The translations under genes were made by a program, and so were the position numbers. DNA of 64,000 bases. It comes from Achromobacter sp. UMC71 (GTDB taxonomy: Bacteria > Pseudomonadota > Gammaproteobacteria > Burkholderiales > Burkholderiaceae_B). The DNA is taken from assembly GCF_014170305.1 (NCBI RefSeq), contig NZ_LZZT01000031.1, positions 310,001 through 374,000 on the forward strand, in the 5' to 3' direction. Shown here one piece after another: positions 56,416 to 64,000 of this stretch (positions are counted from its first letter, which is position 1; every line of letters begins with the position of its first letter). The notes under the pieces were generated by a model. The model did not search any database. It worked only from the letters and a program-made list of their open reading frames with translations, and was not told the DNA's origin.

Positions 56416-56588
56416 TGGGCGCCGCGGACGGCGTGGTCGCAGGCTTCGCGCCGGGCCGCCGTCCTGGTGGCCGGCTGCAAAGGGTCGACGCATCGGGGCG
56501 GGCCCTTACCGCCGGCCCCTGGCCTCTCAGCCGGCTATCCGGCCGGATCAAGTAGCATGAGCGTTTCGCCACCCACCTGTACGACAAC

Positions 56589-57545
56589 ATGACCACCAAG
56601 CATCGCATCATCCAGGTCGGCTCGCTGGCCGGCTCGCCCTCCGCGAACCAGCGCCTTGCGGACCGTTACGACGTCATCGAGCTGTGGAAGCAGCCGGACC
56701 GCAAAGCCGCGCTGGCCGAACTCGGCAAGGGCATCACCGCCGTCGTCACGTCGGCCAACTTCGGCGCCAACGCCGAACTCATCAACGCCCTGCCCGACCT
56801 GAAGGCCATCTGCAGCTGGGGCGTGGGCTACGAGACCATCGACGTCGCGGCCGCGCACAAGCGCGGCGTGCAGGTCAGCAACACGCCGGACGTGTTGACG
56901 GACTGCGTGGCGGACCTGGCCTGGGGCCTGTTGATCGCCGGAGCGCGCCGCATGGGCCAGGGCGAACGCTTCGTGCGCGCCGGCCAATGGGGCCAGGTGC
57001 ACGGCAGTATTCCGCTGGGCCAGCGCGTCAGCGGCAAGAAGCTGGGCATCGTCGGCCTGGGCCGCATCGGCGAGGCCATCGCCCGCCGCGGCATCGGTTT
57101 CGACATGCAGGTGCGCTATCACAACCGCAAGAAGCGCGACGACGTGGACTTCGGCTACGAGGCCTCGCTGACGGACCTGGCCGCCTGGGCCGATTTCCTG
57201 ATCGTGGCCACCGTGGGCGGCCCCAGCACGCGCCACCTGGTCAACCGCGAAGTGCTGGAAGCGCTGGGCCCCAAGGGCATCATCGTCAACATCGCGCGCG
57301 GCCCGGTCATCGACGAAACCGCGCTGGTGGCCGCGCTGGAAGCCGGCAAGCTCGGCTGCGCCGCGCTGGATGTATTCGAGCATGAACCCAAGGTGCCCGA
57401 GGCGCTGATCAAAAGCGACCAGGCCGTGCTGCTGCCGCACATCGGCAGCGCCACGCTGGAAACGCGCCAGTCGATGGAAGACCTGATGCTGGAAAACCTG
57501 CAGGCCTATTTCGACACCGGCCGCGTGATCACGCCGGTGCAATGA
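56589..57545 (+). CDS. D-isomer-specific 2-hydroxyacid dehydrogenase (hydroxypyruvate/glyoxylate reductase type)
   Basis: NAD(P)-dependent dehydrogenase of 318 residues. The Rossmann motif is in GIVGLGRIGEAIARR (about 151-165), the catalytic Arg in NIARGPVIDE (about 237) and the catalytic His in LLPHIGSATLETR (about 285). The closest family is GhrB-like hydroxypyruvate/glyoxylate reductases. Since GarL gives tartronate semialdehyde, an isomer of hydroxypyruvate, a reducing role in that pathway is plausible but unproven. It ends the plus-strand operon at a bidirectional terminator. Confidence 0.88.
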   Translation: MTTKHRIIQVGSLAGSPSANQRLADRYDVIELWKQPDRKAALAELGKGITAVVTSANFGANAELINALPDLKAICSWGVGYETIDVAAAHKRGVQVSNTPDVLTDCVADLAWGLLIAGARRMGQGERFVRAGQWGQVHGSIPLGQRVSGKKLGIVGLGRIGEAIARRGIGFDMQVRYHNRKKRDDVDFGYEASLTDLAAWADFLIVATVGGPSTRHLVNREVLEALGPKGIIVNIARGPVIDETALVAALEAGKLGCAALDVFEHEPKVPEALIKSDQAVLLPHIGSATLETRQSMEDLMLENLQAYFDTGRVITPVQ

Positions 57546-57626
57546 AGCGCGCCCCGGGCGTCATGCGTTGACGCCCGCCGCGGCACACTTGACGGGCCCG
57601 CGCGCGATGCGTGACCCGGAAACGAA

Positions 57627-57658
57627 AAAGCCTCTCGGCGCCCATACCGAGAGGCTTT
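57627..57658. terminator. Bidirectional terminator after the hydroxyacid dehydrogenase
   Basis: AAAGCCTCTCGG and CCGAGAGGCTTT pair over 12 bases with an 8-base loop between convergent genes. The A-run before and T-run after serve both strands. Confidence 0.88.
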
Positions 57659-57738
57659 CGACTTTCAGGCTTGCGCCCGTTAGCCGTGCAAAGGAACTTG
57701 GACCTTGCGGCCCGGCACTGCGGTCCTACCTTACTGCT

Positions 57739-57975
57739 TTACTTCGCGGGCGCCATGCCGCCCGATGCATCCGTTTTGGCAGCGCCCGATTTCGGGGCGG
57801 CCTGCTTGGCGGAGGTTTTGTCGGACTTGTGATGCTTGTGCTGCGCCTGGGTCTTGGTGTCGCCCGCCTTGGTCGTGGCATCGGCGCCCGCCGCGAACGC
57901 CGAAGGCGCCGCAGCAAGACCGAGGCACAAGGCCGAGGTGGACAAGAACGCAGCGATACGGGAGTGAGTCGTCAT
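57739..57975 (-). CDS. Small secreted Lys/Ala-rich protein
   Basis: 78 residues from the ATG at 57975, which has AGGAG eight bases upstream. A signal peptide (about 1-27, ending SAFAA) is followed by a polar, low-complexity mature part of about 50 residues with a His/Lys patch (HKHHKSDK) and repeated Lys-Ser/Thr-Ala units. It resembles no enzyme. Short basic exported proteins like this can be stress- or metal-linked, but that is a guess. Flanked by terminator and a 180-base gap to the TauE/SafE gene. Confidence 0.7.
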   Translation of the reverse strand: MTTHSRIAAFLSTSALCLGLAAAPSAFAAGADATTKAGDTKTQAQHKHHKSDKTSAKQAAPKSGAAKTDASGGMAPAK

Positions 57976-58155
57976 TACATGAACTCCTGATGGTATCGGC
58001 CCGAAGGCCTTTCCTACTCGGGGCGGCAACATCGCCGCATGACCCGTACTCCGTTGGAACCCGCGTCCCGTCGAAGGTTCAGCCCGGAACAGGAAATTTT
58101 CCGGCGCTAACGCTTCGTCATGGGATCGTGACAACACGCAGCGCGCCGCACGGCC

Positions 58156-58935
58156 CTAGCTTTCAAAAGCCAGCAGCGCCACGGTGGCGAACAGCATCGC
58201 GGCAAAGCAGGCTCTCAGTTTGCGTTCAGGCAAGCGATAGGCCAGCCGCACGCCCACCGGCACGAACAGCAGGCTGCCCGCGGCCAGCGGCAGGCCCACC
58301 AGCCAATCGGCCTGGCCGGCCCACGAATACGTGACCAGCGCCACGGCCGAGCCCGGGATCACCATGCACAGGGCCAGCGCCTGGGCGGTGGTCTGCGGCA
58401 GACGGAAGACCGAGGTGATGATGGGCACGGCGAGCACCGCACCGCCCACGCCGAAAAAGCCGCCCAGCGTGCCGCACAGGACGCCCAGCACGCTGGCGCG
58501 GCGCGGCGTGAACACGGGCGCGGCGCGGCCGGCGGCCGGCCTGGGCGACTTGGCGGCCACGCCGGCCCGCCAGGTCTGCCAGGCGTAGAACAACGCGATG
58601 AAAAAGAGAAACACGGCGAAGCTCAGGCGCAGCTTGCTGGAATCGATGCCCAGCGCCAGCCGCGCACCGACCCAGGTGAATACCACCGCGCCCGCGGCCC
58701 CGGCCAGCGCCACGCGCCGGTCGATGCGGGTCTGCTGGTTGTACTTGCGCACCGCCATCATGATGGTGGGCAGCACCATGATGAGCGCGGTGCCCTGCGC
58801 CAGCTGCTGCGACATGCTCATCAGCAGCACCAGCGCCGGAATGGCGATCAGGCCGCCGCCGATGCCCAGCACGCCGCCCATGAAGCCGATAAGACACCCC
58901 GCGCCCAGGCACAGGGCAATAAGCCATACCGTCAC
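58156..58935 (-). CDS. TauE/SafE-family membrane permease
   Basis: Inner-membrane protein of 259 residues with about eight helices in two homologous halves. The halves start GFMGGVLGIGGGLIAIPALVLL and GTLGGFFGVGGAVLAVPII, the duplicated Gly-rich motifs of TauE/SafE (sulfite/sulfonate or organic anion export). It starts with GTG with GGGAG upstream, 12 bases after the radA stop, so it is co-transcribed with radA. Substrate unknown. Confidence 0.88.
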   Translation of the reverse strand: MTVWLIALCLGAGCLIGFMGGVLGIGGGLIAIPALVLLMSMSQQLAQGTALIMVLPTIMMAVRKYNQQTRIDRRVALAGAAGAVVFTWVGARLALGIDSSKLRLSFAVFLFFIALFYAWQTWRAGVAAKSPRPAAGRAAPVFTPRRASVLGVLCGTLGGFFGVGGAVLAVPIITSVFRLPQTTAQALALCMVIPGSAVALVTYSWAGQADWLVGLPLAAGSLLFVPVGVRLAYRLPERKLRACFAAMLFATVALLAFES

Positions 58936-58947
58936 GTCGTGCTCCCG

Positions 58948-60309
58948 TCAGCGCAATTTGTCCAGCGCGGCATCCAGGCGGTCCACTGCCCAGATTTCCA
59001 GCCCTTCGATGGGCTGGCGCGGCGCGTTGGCCTTGGGAATGAGGGCGATGGAAAAGCCCAGCTTGGCGGCTTCGCGCAGGCGTTCCTGGCCGCGCGGCGC
59101 GGGCCGGATTTCGCCTGCCAGGCCGACTTCGCCGAAGGCGATCAGGCCGCGCGGCAGCGGCCGGTCGCGCAGCGACGACATGATGGCCAGCAGCACCGGC
59201 AGGTCGGCCGCCGGCTCGGTGATGCGCACGCCGCCCACGGCGTTGACGAACACGTCCTGGTCGAAGGTCGACACGCCCGCGTGCCGGTGCAGCACCGCCA
59301 GCAGCATCGCCAGGCGGTTGCCTTCCAGGCCGACGGTCAGGCGGCGCGGGTTGGGGGCATGGGAGCTGTCCACCAGCGCCTGGATTTCGACCAGCAGCGG
59401 GCGGGTGCCCTCTTGCGTGGCCATCACGCAGGAACCCGCCACCTGCTGTTCGTGCTGCGACAGGAACAGGGCCGACGGGTTGGCCACGCCGCGCAGCCCG
59501 CGGTCGGTCATGGCGAAGACGCCCAGTTCGTTGACGGCGCCGAAACGGTTCTTGAAGGCGCGCACCAGGCGGAACGACGAATGCGTGTCGCCTTCGAAGT
59601 AGAGCACCGTGTCGACGATGTGTTCGAGCACACGCGGGCCGGCCAGCGCGCCGTCCTTGGTGACGTGGCCGATCATGACGATGGCAATGCCGGTCTGCTT
59701 GGCCAGGCGCGTGAGTTGCGCGGCGCATTCGCGCACCTGCGACACAGACCCGGGCGCGGCGGTCAGTTCGCCGCTGTACAGGGTCTGGATCGAGTCGATC
59801 ACGGCGACGGTGGGTTTCTGCTCGGACACCGCGGCCTGGATGGCCTCGAGGCGGATTTCCGCCAGCAGATTGATGTTGCCGGTCTGCAGGCCCAGGCGGC
59901 GCGCGCGCAGTGCCACCTGCTCGGCCGATTCTTCGCCGGTGACATACAGGACGTTGGTGGTTTCCGACAGCGAGGCCAGCGCCTGCAGCAGCAGCGTGGA
60001 CTTGCCGATGCCGGGGTCGCCGCCGATCAGCACCACGGCGCCAGCCACCAGGCCGCCGCCCAGCACGCGGTCGAATTCTTCCAGCCCGGTGGGCTGGCGG
60101 GGGGTCTCGCGGGCCTCGATCTCGGACAGGCTGCGCACCGGGCTGCTGGATGCCAGCGGCGCGTAGCGGTGCGCGGCGGCGGCGGGCGCCGACGATTCCA
60201 CGGTTTCTTCCAGGGTGTTCCAGGCATTGCAGTGCGGACACTTGCCTTGCCACTTGGGGGTGGTGCCGCCGCACTCGGCGCACACATAGACGGTTCGGGA
60301 TTTGGCCAT
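58948..60309 (-). CDS. radA: DNA repair protein RadA
   Basis: RecA-like branch-migration helicase of 453 residues. The N-terminal zinc finger is CAECGGTTPKWQGKCPHC (about 10-27), the Walker A GGDPGIGKST (about 95), the RadA-specific KNRFG motif in AFKNRFGAVNELGVF (about 250), and a C-terminal Lon-protease-like domain (about 300-453, with GGVRITEPAADLPVLLAIMSS). It processes recombination intermediates. The ATG at 60309 gives the standard zinc-finger start. Upstream 299 bases to the divergent gene hold no other ORF. Confidence 0.96.
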   Translation of the reverse strand: MAKSRTVYVCAECGGTTPKWQGKCPHCNAWNTLEETVESSAPAAAAHRYAPLASSSPVRSLSEIEARETPRQPTGLEEFDRVLGGGLVAGAVVLIGGDPGIGKSTLLLQALASLSETTNVLYVTGEESAEQVALRARRLGLQTGNINLLAEIRLEAIQAAVSEQKPTVAVIDSIQTLYSGELTAAPGSVSQVRECAAQLTRLAKQTGIAIVMIGHVTKDGALAGPRVLEHIVDTVLYFEGDTHSSFRLVRAFKNRFGAVNELGVFAMTDRGLRGVANPSALFLSQHEQQVAGSCVMATQEGTRPLLVEIQALVDSSHAPNPRRLTVGLEGNRLAMLLAVLHRHAGVSTFDQDVFVNAVGGVRITEPAADLPVLLAIMSSLRDRPLPRGLIAFGEVGLAGEIRPAPRGQERLREAAKLGFSIALIPKANAPRQPIEGLEIWAVDRLDAALDKLR

Positions 60310-60608
60310 GGGCGAAAGTGTACCGGCAAGCCCGCCCCGCCGGCCCGCGTCCGCGCGCGTTTTCCGCACGCTTTGCCCCGTGCTGGTGCACACACCTGTC
60401 AGTTTGCTTGCACAATCGGGGACGTCGTCGCGTTACACCCTGCAAATACACGAAATTCACTGGCAGATTTCTTCAAATCGCGCATAATCAACATCTAAAC
60501 CGGAACACGACCCGAGCCTGGACGAGATCGCCGGACCACCGGCGCGGCACAAGCAAGGTCAAACGCGAATACGCCCTGCCACCAGGCGTAAGCGCGAGGA
60601 GTACGCGC

Positions 60609-61271
60609 ATGAGCATTACCTATCGCCCCCCCTTCGACGAAGACGACGAACTGGATTTGCGCGCCCTGTATCGCAAGCCCAGGGCAGGCGGCAGCCCCGA
60701 ATTGGAAGCGGCCGTGCGCCGCACCTGGCATCCCGGCCGCAGCTGGCATCCGGGCTGGGCCGCGGCCGCCTGCCTGGCGATCGTGGCCGGCGTCTTCGCC
60801 TGGACCGACATGCGCGAAAGCGCCGAAATGGCCGACCTGAACGCCCAATTGGCCGTCCCTCACGAGATCGGCACCACCGCGGAACGCGCCCCGGCGCCGC
60901 GGCCGGTGATGGCCGCCGAAACGCCCGCTCCGCAAGCCGCGCCCGCGCCGGTCCAGCGCACCGCCGCTCAGGCCCCCGCCGCCGCGCCGGCTGCCGTGCC
61001 GGCCAGCGTCCCCGAGGCCGCAGCCGCGCCGCAAACCGCCGACGCCACGCCGCAAGCCGCCGCCGAGCAACCGGCCGAAGCCGCCACGACCGACGTCGTG
61101 GCCTTCAGCGAACAGGATATCGAGGCCCGCGTGGCGCACATCCGCGCCCTGATGCAGGACGACCAGACCGACGAAGCCGTCGCTGCCCTGCGCGAATTGC
61201 AGCAAGGTGCGCCCGACCTGACCCTGCCGGATGACCTGCACGAACTGGCGCAGCAAAACCCGGCGTCCTGA
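60609..61271 (+). CDS. Unrecognised single-pass membrane protein with Ala/Pro-rich linker
   Basis: 220 residues. The N-terminal 48 are acidic then basic and cytoplasmic; one helix spans about 50-67 (WAAAACLAIVAGVFAWT); residues 95-165 are an Ala/Pro-rich linker; the last 55 form a helical segment with VAHIRALMQDDQTDEAVAALRELQ and a PDLTLPDDL ending. That C-terminal pattern recalls a motif common in proteins encoded beside ECF sigma factors, but no sigma gene is near. I do not assign a function. The ATG at 60609 follows GAGGAG. Transcribed alone, or with hpaR. Confidence 0.75.
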   Translation: MSITYRPPFDEDDELDLRALYRKPRAGGSPELEAAVRRTWHPGRSWHPGWAAAACLAIVAGVFAWTDMRESAEMADLNAQLAVPHEIGTTAERAPAPRPVMAAETPAPQAAPAPVQRTAAQAPAAAPAAVPASVPEAAAAPQTADATPQAAAEQPAEAATTDVVAFSEQDIEARVAHIRALMQDDQTDEAVAALRELQQGAPDLTLPDDLHELAQQNPAS

Positions 61272-61368
61272 CCCCTTTTTTCCCGTTCCTTTCCCGCCCA
61301 GGCCCGCATCCCATGCGGGCCTGGGCGTTGATACCCCTGAGTAACGATCGGCAATGATCGATCAGAAA

Positions 61369-61384
61369 CAAGAACGGCTTCTTG
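61369..61384. promoter_or_regulatory. Dyad just upstream of the likely hpaR start
   Basis: CAAGAA-CGGC-TTCTTG has perfect 6-base arms and ends six bases before the ATG at 61390. It is a plausible autoregulatory site for a dimeric MarR-type repressor. Confidence 0.45.
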
Positions 61385-61389
61385 CTAAC

Positions 61390-61845
61390 ATGGCCGCCAT
61401 GAGTCCCAGCTTCCACCACCGCAATCTTCCCCACCTGCTGCTTTACGCGCGCGAAACCCTGATGGCGCACTTCAGGCCGATCCTGCACGCCGCGGGCGTG
61501 ACCGAACAGCAATGGCGGGTGCTGCGCACCCTGAGCGAAGTGGGCTCGATGGAACCCAACCAGATCGCCCGCAGTTGCCAGATCCTGAGCCCCAGCCTGA
61601 CCCGCATGCTGGCCGGCATGGAAGAACAAGGCCTGATCAAGCGCGTGCGCTCCAACGCCGACCAGCGGCGCCAGGAGATTTCGCTGACGCCCAAGAGCAA
61701 CAAGCTGATCGACCGCATGCGGCCGCAAGTGGACGCCAAATACCAGGAAATCGAAGCCCGTATCGGCAAGGAATTGCTGGACCGGCTGTATGCCGACGTC
61801 GACGCGATGGTCGAGCTGATCAAGCGCGAACCGGTCGCGCAATGA
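61390..61845 (+). CDS. hpaR: MarR-family regulator of homoprotocatechuate degradation
   Basis: Winged-helix repressor of 151 residues. LLYARETLMAHFRPILHAAGVTEQQWRVLRTL and PSLTRMLAGMEEQGLIKRVRSNADQRRQEISLT follow HpaR/HpcR closely. It would repress the hpa genes until 4-hydroxyphenylacetate or homoprotocatechuate is present. The frame is open from 61354, but the later ATG at 61390 (or 61399) gives the family's N-terminal length and leaves a dyad just upstream. The stop codon abuts the hpaD stop with no gap (TGA then TCA), so the two mRNAs converge without a terminator. Confidence 0.88.
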   Translation: MAAMSPSFHHRNLPHLLLYARETLMAHFRPILHAAGVTEQQWRVLRTLSEVGSMEPNQIARSCQILSPSLTRMLAGMEEQGLIKRVRSNADQRRQEISLTPKSNKLIDRMRPQVDAKYQEIEARIGKELLDRLYADVDAMVELIKREPVAQ

Positions 61846-62697
61846 TCACGCCGGCACGGGAAAGATCGCGTTGATCTGCCCCGTGCCCGAGCTGGCGAAG
61901 TAGTCCGTCACGATCTCGGCCGGCTGGTCGTAGGCATCCCAGCCCAGCAACCCCAGCAGCATGGCCGTGTCGTGCATGCCGCCCTCGCCCACGCAGAGCT
62001 CGGCGTATTCCGGCAGCATGGCGCAGAAGCGCTTCCAGTCGCCCTGGCGCCACAAGTCCACCACCCGCAAGTCGACCTGCCGGAAGAATTCGCGGCTGAT
62101 CTGGTGCATGGCGGCTTCCGGACTGTTGTTGTCGTTGAAGCGGTGCGACAGCGAGCCGCTGGCCAACACCGCCACCCGGCTGTCGCTTTGCTCGATGGCC
62201 TGGCCCAGCGCCGCGCCGAAGCGGCGGCTGTCTTCCAGCGCATGCCAGGCGCACCAGGCCGCCACCGACACGACCTTGAAGCGATCGTCGCCATTCATGT
62301 AGCGCATCGGCACCAGCGTGCCGTATTCCAGTTCCAGGCTGGCGATTTCGTGCGAGCGCGTGGCCACGCCGGCCGCGCTGGCGCATTCGGCGATGCGCCG
62401 GCCCAGCGCCGGATCGCCGCGGTAGGCGTAGTCCATGTCCTTGATGAAGTGTGGCAGCTCGTTGCTGGTGTAGCGGCCCGAGAAACGCTCGTTGCAGTTG
62501 ACGTGGTAGCCGGCGTTGACCAGCCAGTGCACATCCAGCACGACCAGCGTGTCCACATCCAGGTCGCGGCAACGCTGGCCGATGATGCGGTGCCCCTGGA
62601 TGGCGGCCTCGCGGCAGCCGTAATGCTTGCCGGGCATTTCAGAAAGGTACATCGACGGCACGTGCGTTACCTTGGCCGCCAGCGCGAGCTTGCCCAT
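61846..62697 (-). CDS. hpaD: 3,4-dihydroxyphenylacetate 2,3-dioxygenase HpaD
   Basis: Extradiol ring-cleaving dioxygenase of the LigB-type (class III) superfamily, 283 residues. The N-terminus KLALAAKVTHVPSMYLSEMPGKHYGCREAAI supplies an active-site His, and VLDVHWLVNAGYHVN and SGSLSHRFN carry further metal-binding His residues. It opens homoprotocatechuate to 5-carboxymethyl-2-hydroxymuconic semialdehyde, the substrate of HpaE encoded just upstream (27-base gap). GGAG precedes the ATG. Confidence 0.93.
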   Translation of the reverse strand: MGKLALAAKVTHVPSMYLSEMPGKHYGCREAAIQGHRIIGQRCRDLDVDTLVVLDVHWLVNAGYHVNCNERFSGRYTSNELPHFIKDMDYAYRGDPALGRRIAECASAAGVATRSHEIASLELEYGTLVPMRYMNGDDRFKVVSVAAWCAWHALEDSRRFGAALGQAIEQSDSRVAVLASGSLSHRFNDNNSPEAAMHQISREFFRQVDLRVVDLWRQGDWKRFCAMLPEYAELCVGEGGMHDTAMLLGLLGWDAYDQPAEIVTDYFASSGTGQINAIFPVPA

Positions 62698-62724
62698 GGT
62701 GTTGTCTCCGAATACTGAGGGGGC

Positions 62725-64000
62725 TTAAACGCCCCACTTGGGGATGTGGTGGCTGCCCATCGAGACGCAGACGTTCTTGATCTCGGCGAACACTTCGTAG
62801 CTGTACTCGCCGCCCTCGCGGCCGGTGCCCGATTCCTTGGTGCCGCCGAACGGCTGGCGCAGATCGCGCACGTTCTGGCTGTTGATGAACACCATGCCGG
62901 CCTCGATGCCGCGGGCCAGGCGATGCGCGCGGCCGATATCGCTGGTCCAGATATAGGACGCCAGGCCGTACTTGACGTCATTGGCCAGCGCCAGGCCGTG
63001 GGCCTCGTCCTTGAACGGAATCAGGCAGGCGACGGGGCCGAAGATTTCTTCCTGAGCGCAGCGCATGCGGTTGTCGACGTCGGCCAGCACCGTGGGACGC
63101 ACGAAATTGCCGCCGGCCAGGCGCGCGGGCAGGCCCTGCGGCATGTCGGGACCGCCGGCCAGGATGCGGGCGCCCTCGTCGGCGGCCAGGCGGATGTAGC
63201 GGGTGACCTTTTCCCAATGCTGGCGCGTGATCATGGCGCCGACATGGGTGGCAGCGTCGGTCGGATCGCCCACCACCAGGCGCTGGGCCCGTTCGGCGAA
63301 GCGCCGCACGAAGTCGGCGTAGATGGATTCCTGCACGAAGATGCGCGAACCCGCGGTGCAGCGTTCGCCATTGAGCGAAAAGATGGTGAACAGCGCCGCG
63401 TCCAGCGCGCGCTCGACGTCGGCGTCGTCGAACACCAGCACGGGCGACTTGCCGCCCAGTTCCATCGAGAATTTCTTGATGCCGCCGGCGCTGGACAGGA
63501 TCTTCTTGCCCGTGACCGTGCCGCCGGTGAACGAAATGGCGCGCACGCCGGGATGCCGCACCAGCGCATCGCCTGCGGTGGCGCCGTAGCCCTGCACCAC
63601 GTTCAGCACGCCCGGCGCAATGCCGGCCTCCAGTGCCAGCAGGCCCAATTGGTCGGCAGTGAGCGGCGACAGTTCCGACATTTTCAGCACCGCGGTATTG
63701 CCCAGCGCCAGGCACGGCGCGGTCTTCCAGGTGGCGGTCATGAAAGGCACGTTCCAGGGCGACACCAGGGCGCACACGCCGACCGGCTGGTAGAGCGTGT
63801 AGTTCAGCATCTGGTCGTCCACCGGATAGGTGTGGCCGTTCATGCGGGTGCAGACTTCGGCGAAGAAGGTGAAGTTCTCGGAAGCGCGCGGGATCAGCTG
63901 CTTGCGGGTCTGCGAAATCGGCAGACCTGTGTCGCGCGTTTCCAGCTCGGCCAGCTGCGGCACGTTGCGGTCGATCAGTTCGCCCAGGCGGCGCATCAGG
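62725..64000 (-). CDS. hpaE: 5-carboxymethyl-2-hydroxymuconate semialdehyde dehydrogenase HpaE (5' end outside window)
   Basis: Aldehyde dehydrogenase cut by the window edge; about 425 residues of an expected ~487 are present and the N-terminus is missing. The coenzyme motif lies in SFTGGTVTGKKILSSAG, the Glu in MELGGKSPVLVFDDAD and the nucleophilic Cys in NGERCTAGSRIFVQ. NVVQGYGATAGDALVRHPGV and the neighbouring hpaD identify the HpaE branch, which oxidises the ring-cleavage product to the dicarboxylic acid. Upstream hpa genes should lie beyond the right edge. Confidence 0.9.
   Translation of the reverse strand, partial: LMRRLGELIDRNVPQLAELETRDTGLPISQTRKQLIPRASENFTFFAEVCTRMNGHTYPVDDQMLNYTLYQPVGVCALVSPWNVPFMTATWKTAPCLALGNTAVLKMSELSPLTADQLGLLALEAGIAPGVLNVVQGYGATAGDALVRHPGVRAISFTGGTVTGKKILSSAGGIKKFSMELGGKSPVLVFDDADVERALDAALFTIFSLNGERCTAGSRIFVQESIYADFVRRFAERAQRLVVGDPTDAATHVGAMITRQHWEKVTRYIRLAADEGARILAGGPDMPQGLPARLAGGNFVRPTVLADVDNRMRCAQEEIFGPVACLIPFKDEAHGLALANDVKYGLASYIWTSDIGRAHRLARGIEAGMVFINSQNVRDLRQPFGGTKESGTGREGGEYSYEVFAEIKNVCVSMGSHHIPKWGV

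Noticed and set aside
58226-60460. 744-codon minus-strand frame overlapping radA and the TauE/SafE gene
   Set aside because: It is the wrong frame of two well-identified genes, and its composition is Arg/Pro/Gly-rich without domains.

Overview
The window is about 64 kb of high-GC chromosomal DNA from a beta-proteobacterium, most likely of the Alcaligenaceae (Achromobacter/Bordetella group). The evidence is three Bug/TctC-type periplasmic binding proteins, the compact exbB-exbD-lpxK and Trm112-kdsB-adk blocks, the divergent lysR/lysA pair and a homoprotocatechuate (hpa) locus. It reads as ordinary chromosome. I see no transposase, phage gene, CRISPR array, tRNA or rRNA. Both ends cut through genes: an MFS transporter on the left and hpaE on the right.

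Layout. 1-6 kb: an MFS transporter, then a complete livKHMGF branched-chain amino acid ABC transporter on the minus strand, with 4-base overlaps between successive livHMGF genes. 6-10 kb: trifunctional putA with a GTTGCA-type operator candidate upstream. 10-24 kb: seven minus-strand genes in the order clpS, alpha-2-macroglobulin, pbpC, clpA, pqiA, pqiB, pqiC, where an envelope-defence pair separates the usually adjacent clpS and clpA. 24-30 kb: a cold-shock protein, a DUF192 protein, a pcaF-type thiolase, a ClC antiporter and a chemoreceptor. 30-36 kb: sodB, a very large exported ankyrin-repeat protein and xseA. 36-45 kb: exbB-exbD-lpxK, an opposite-strand IgaA-like membrane protein, Trm112-kdsB-adk, an SDR and murJ. 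45-49 kb: an orphan FecR-like protein, rpsT and lysR/lysA. 49-57.5 kb: a sugar-acid catabolic cluster (garL-type aldolase, Ldh-family and D-2-hydroxyacid dehydrogenases, a DapA-like protein, three Bug proteins, a FadR-type GntR regulator) built around one divergent control region. 57.7-64 kb: a small secreted protein, radA with a TauE/SafE permease, an unrecognised membrane protein, and hpaR with hpaD and hpaE.

How the genes work together. Several units concern the envelope: PqiABC lipid transport, PbpC plus alpha-2-macroglobulin for wall repair and protease trapping, LpxK and KdsB for lipid A and Kdo, MurJ for lipid II, ExbBD for outer-membrane energisation, and an IgaA-like protein that in enterobacteria would restrain envelope-stress signalling. 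Catabolic modules (liv, put, garL cluster, hpa) cover amino acids, sugar acids and aromatics.

The observations most worth following are the clpS-[A2M-pbpC]-clpA-pqiABC arrangement, the IgaA-like gene set into the lpxK-kdsB region behind a palindrome, the DnaA-box cluster between xseA and exbB, the large periplasmic ankyrin protein, and the interlocked divergent promoters with a central dyad at 54.2 kb.
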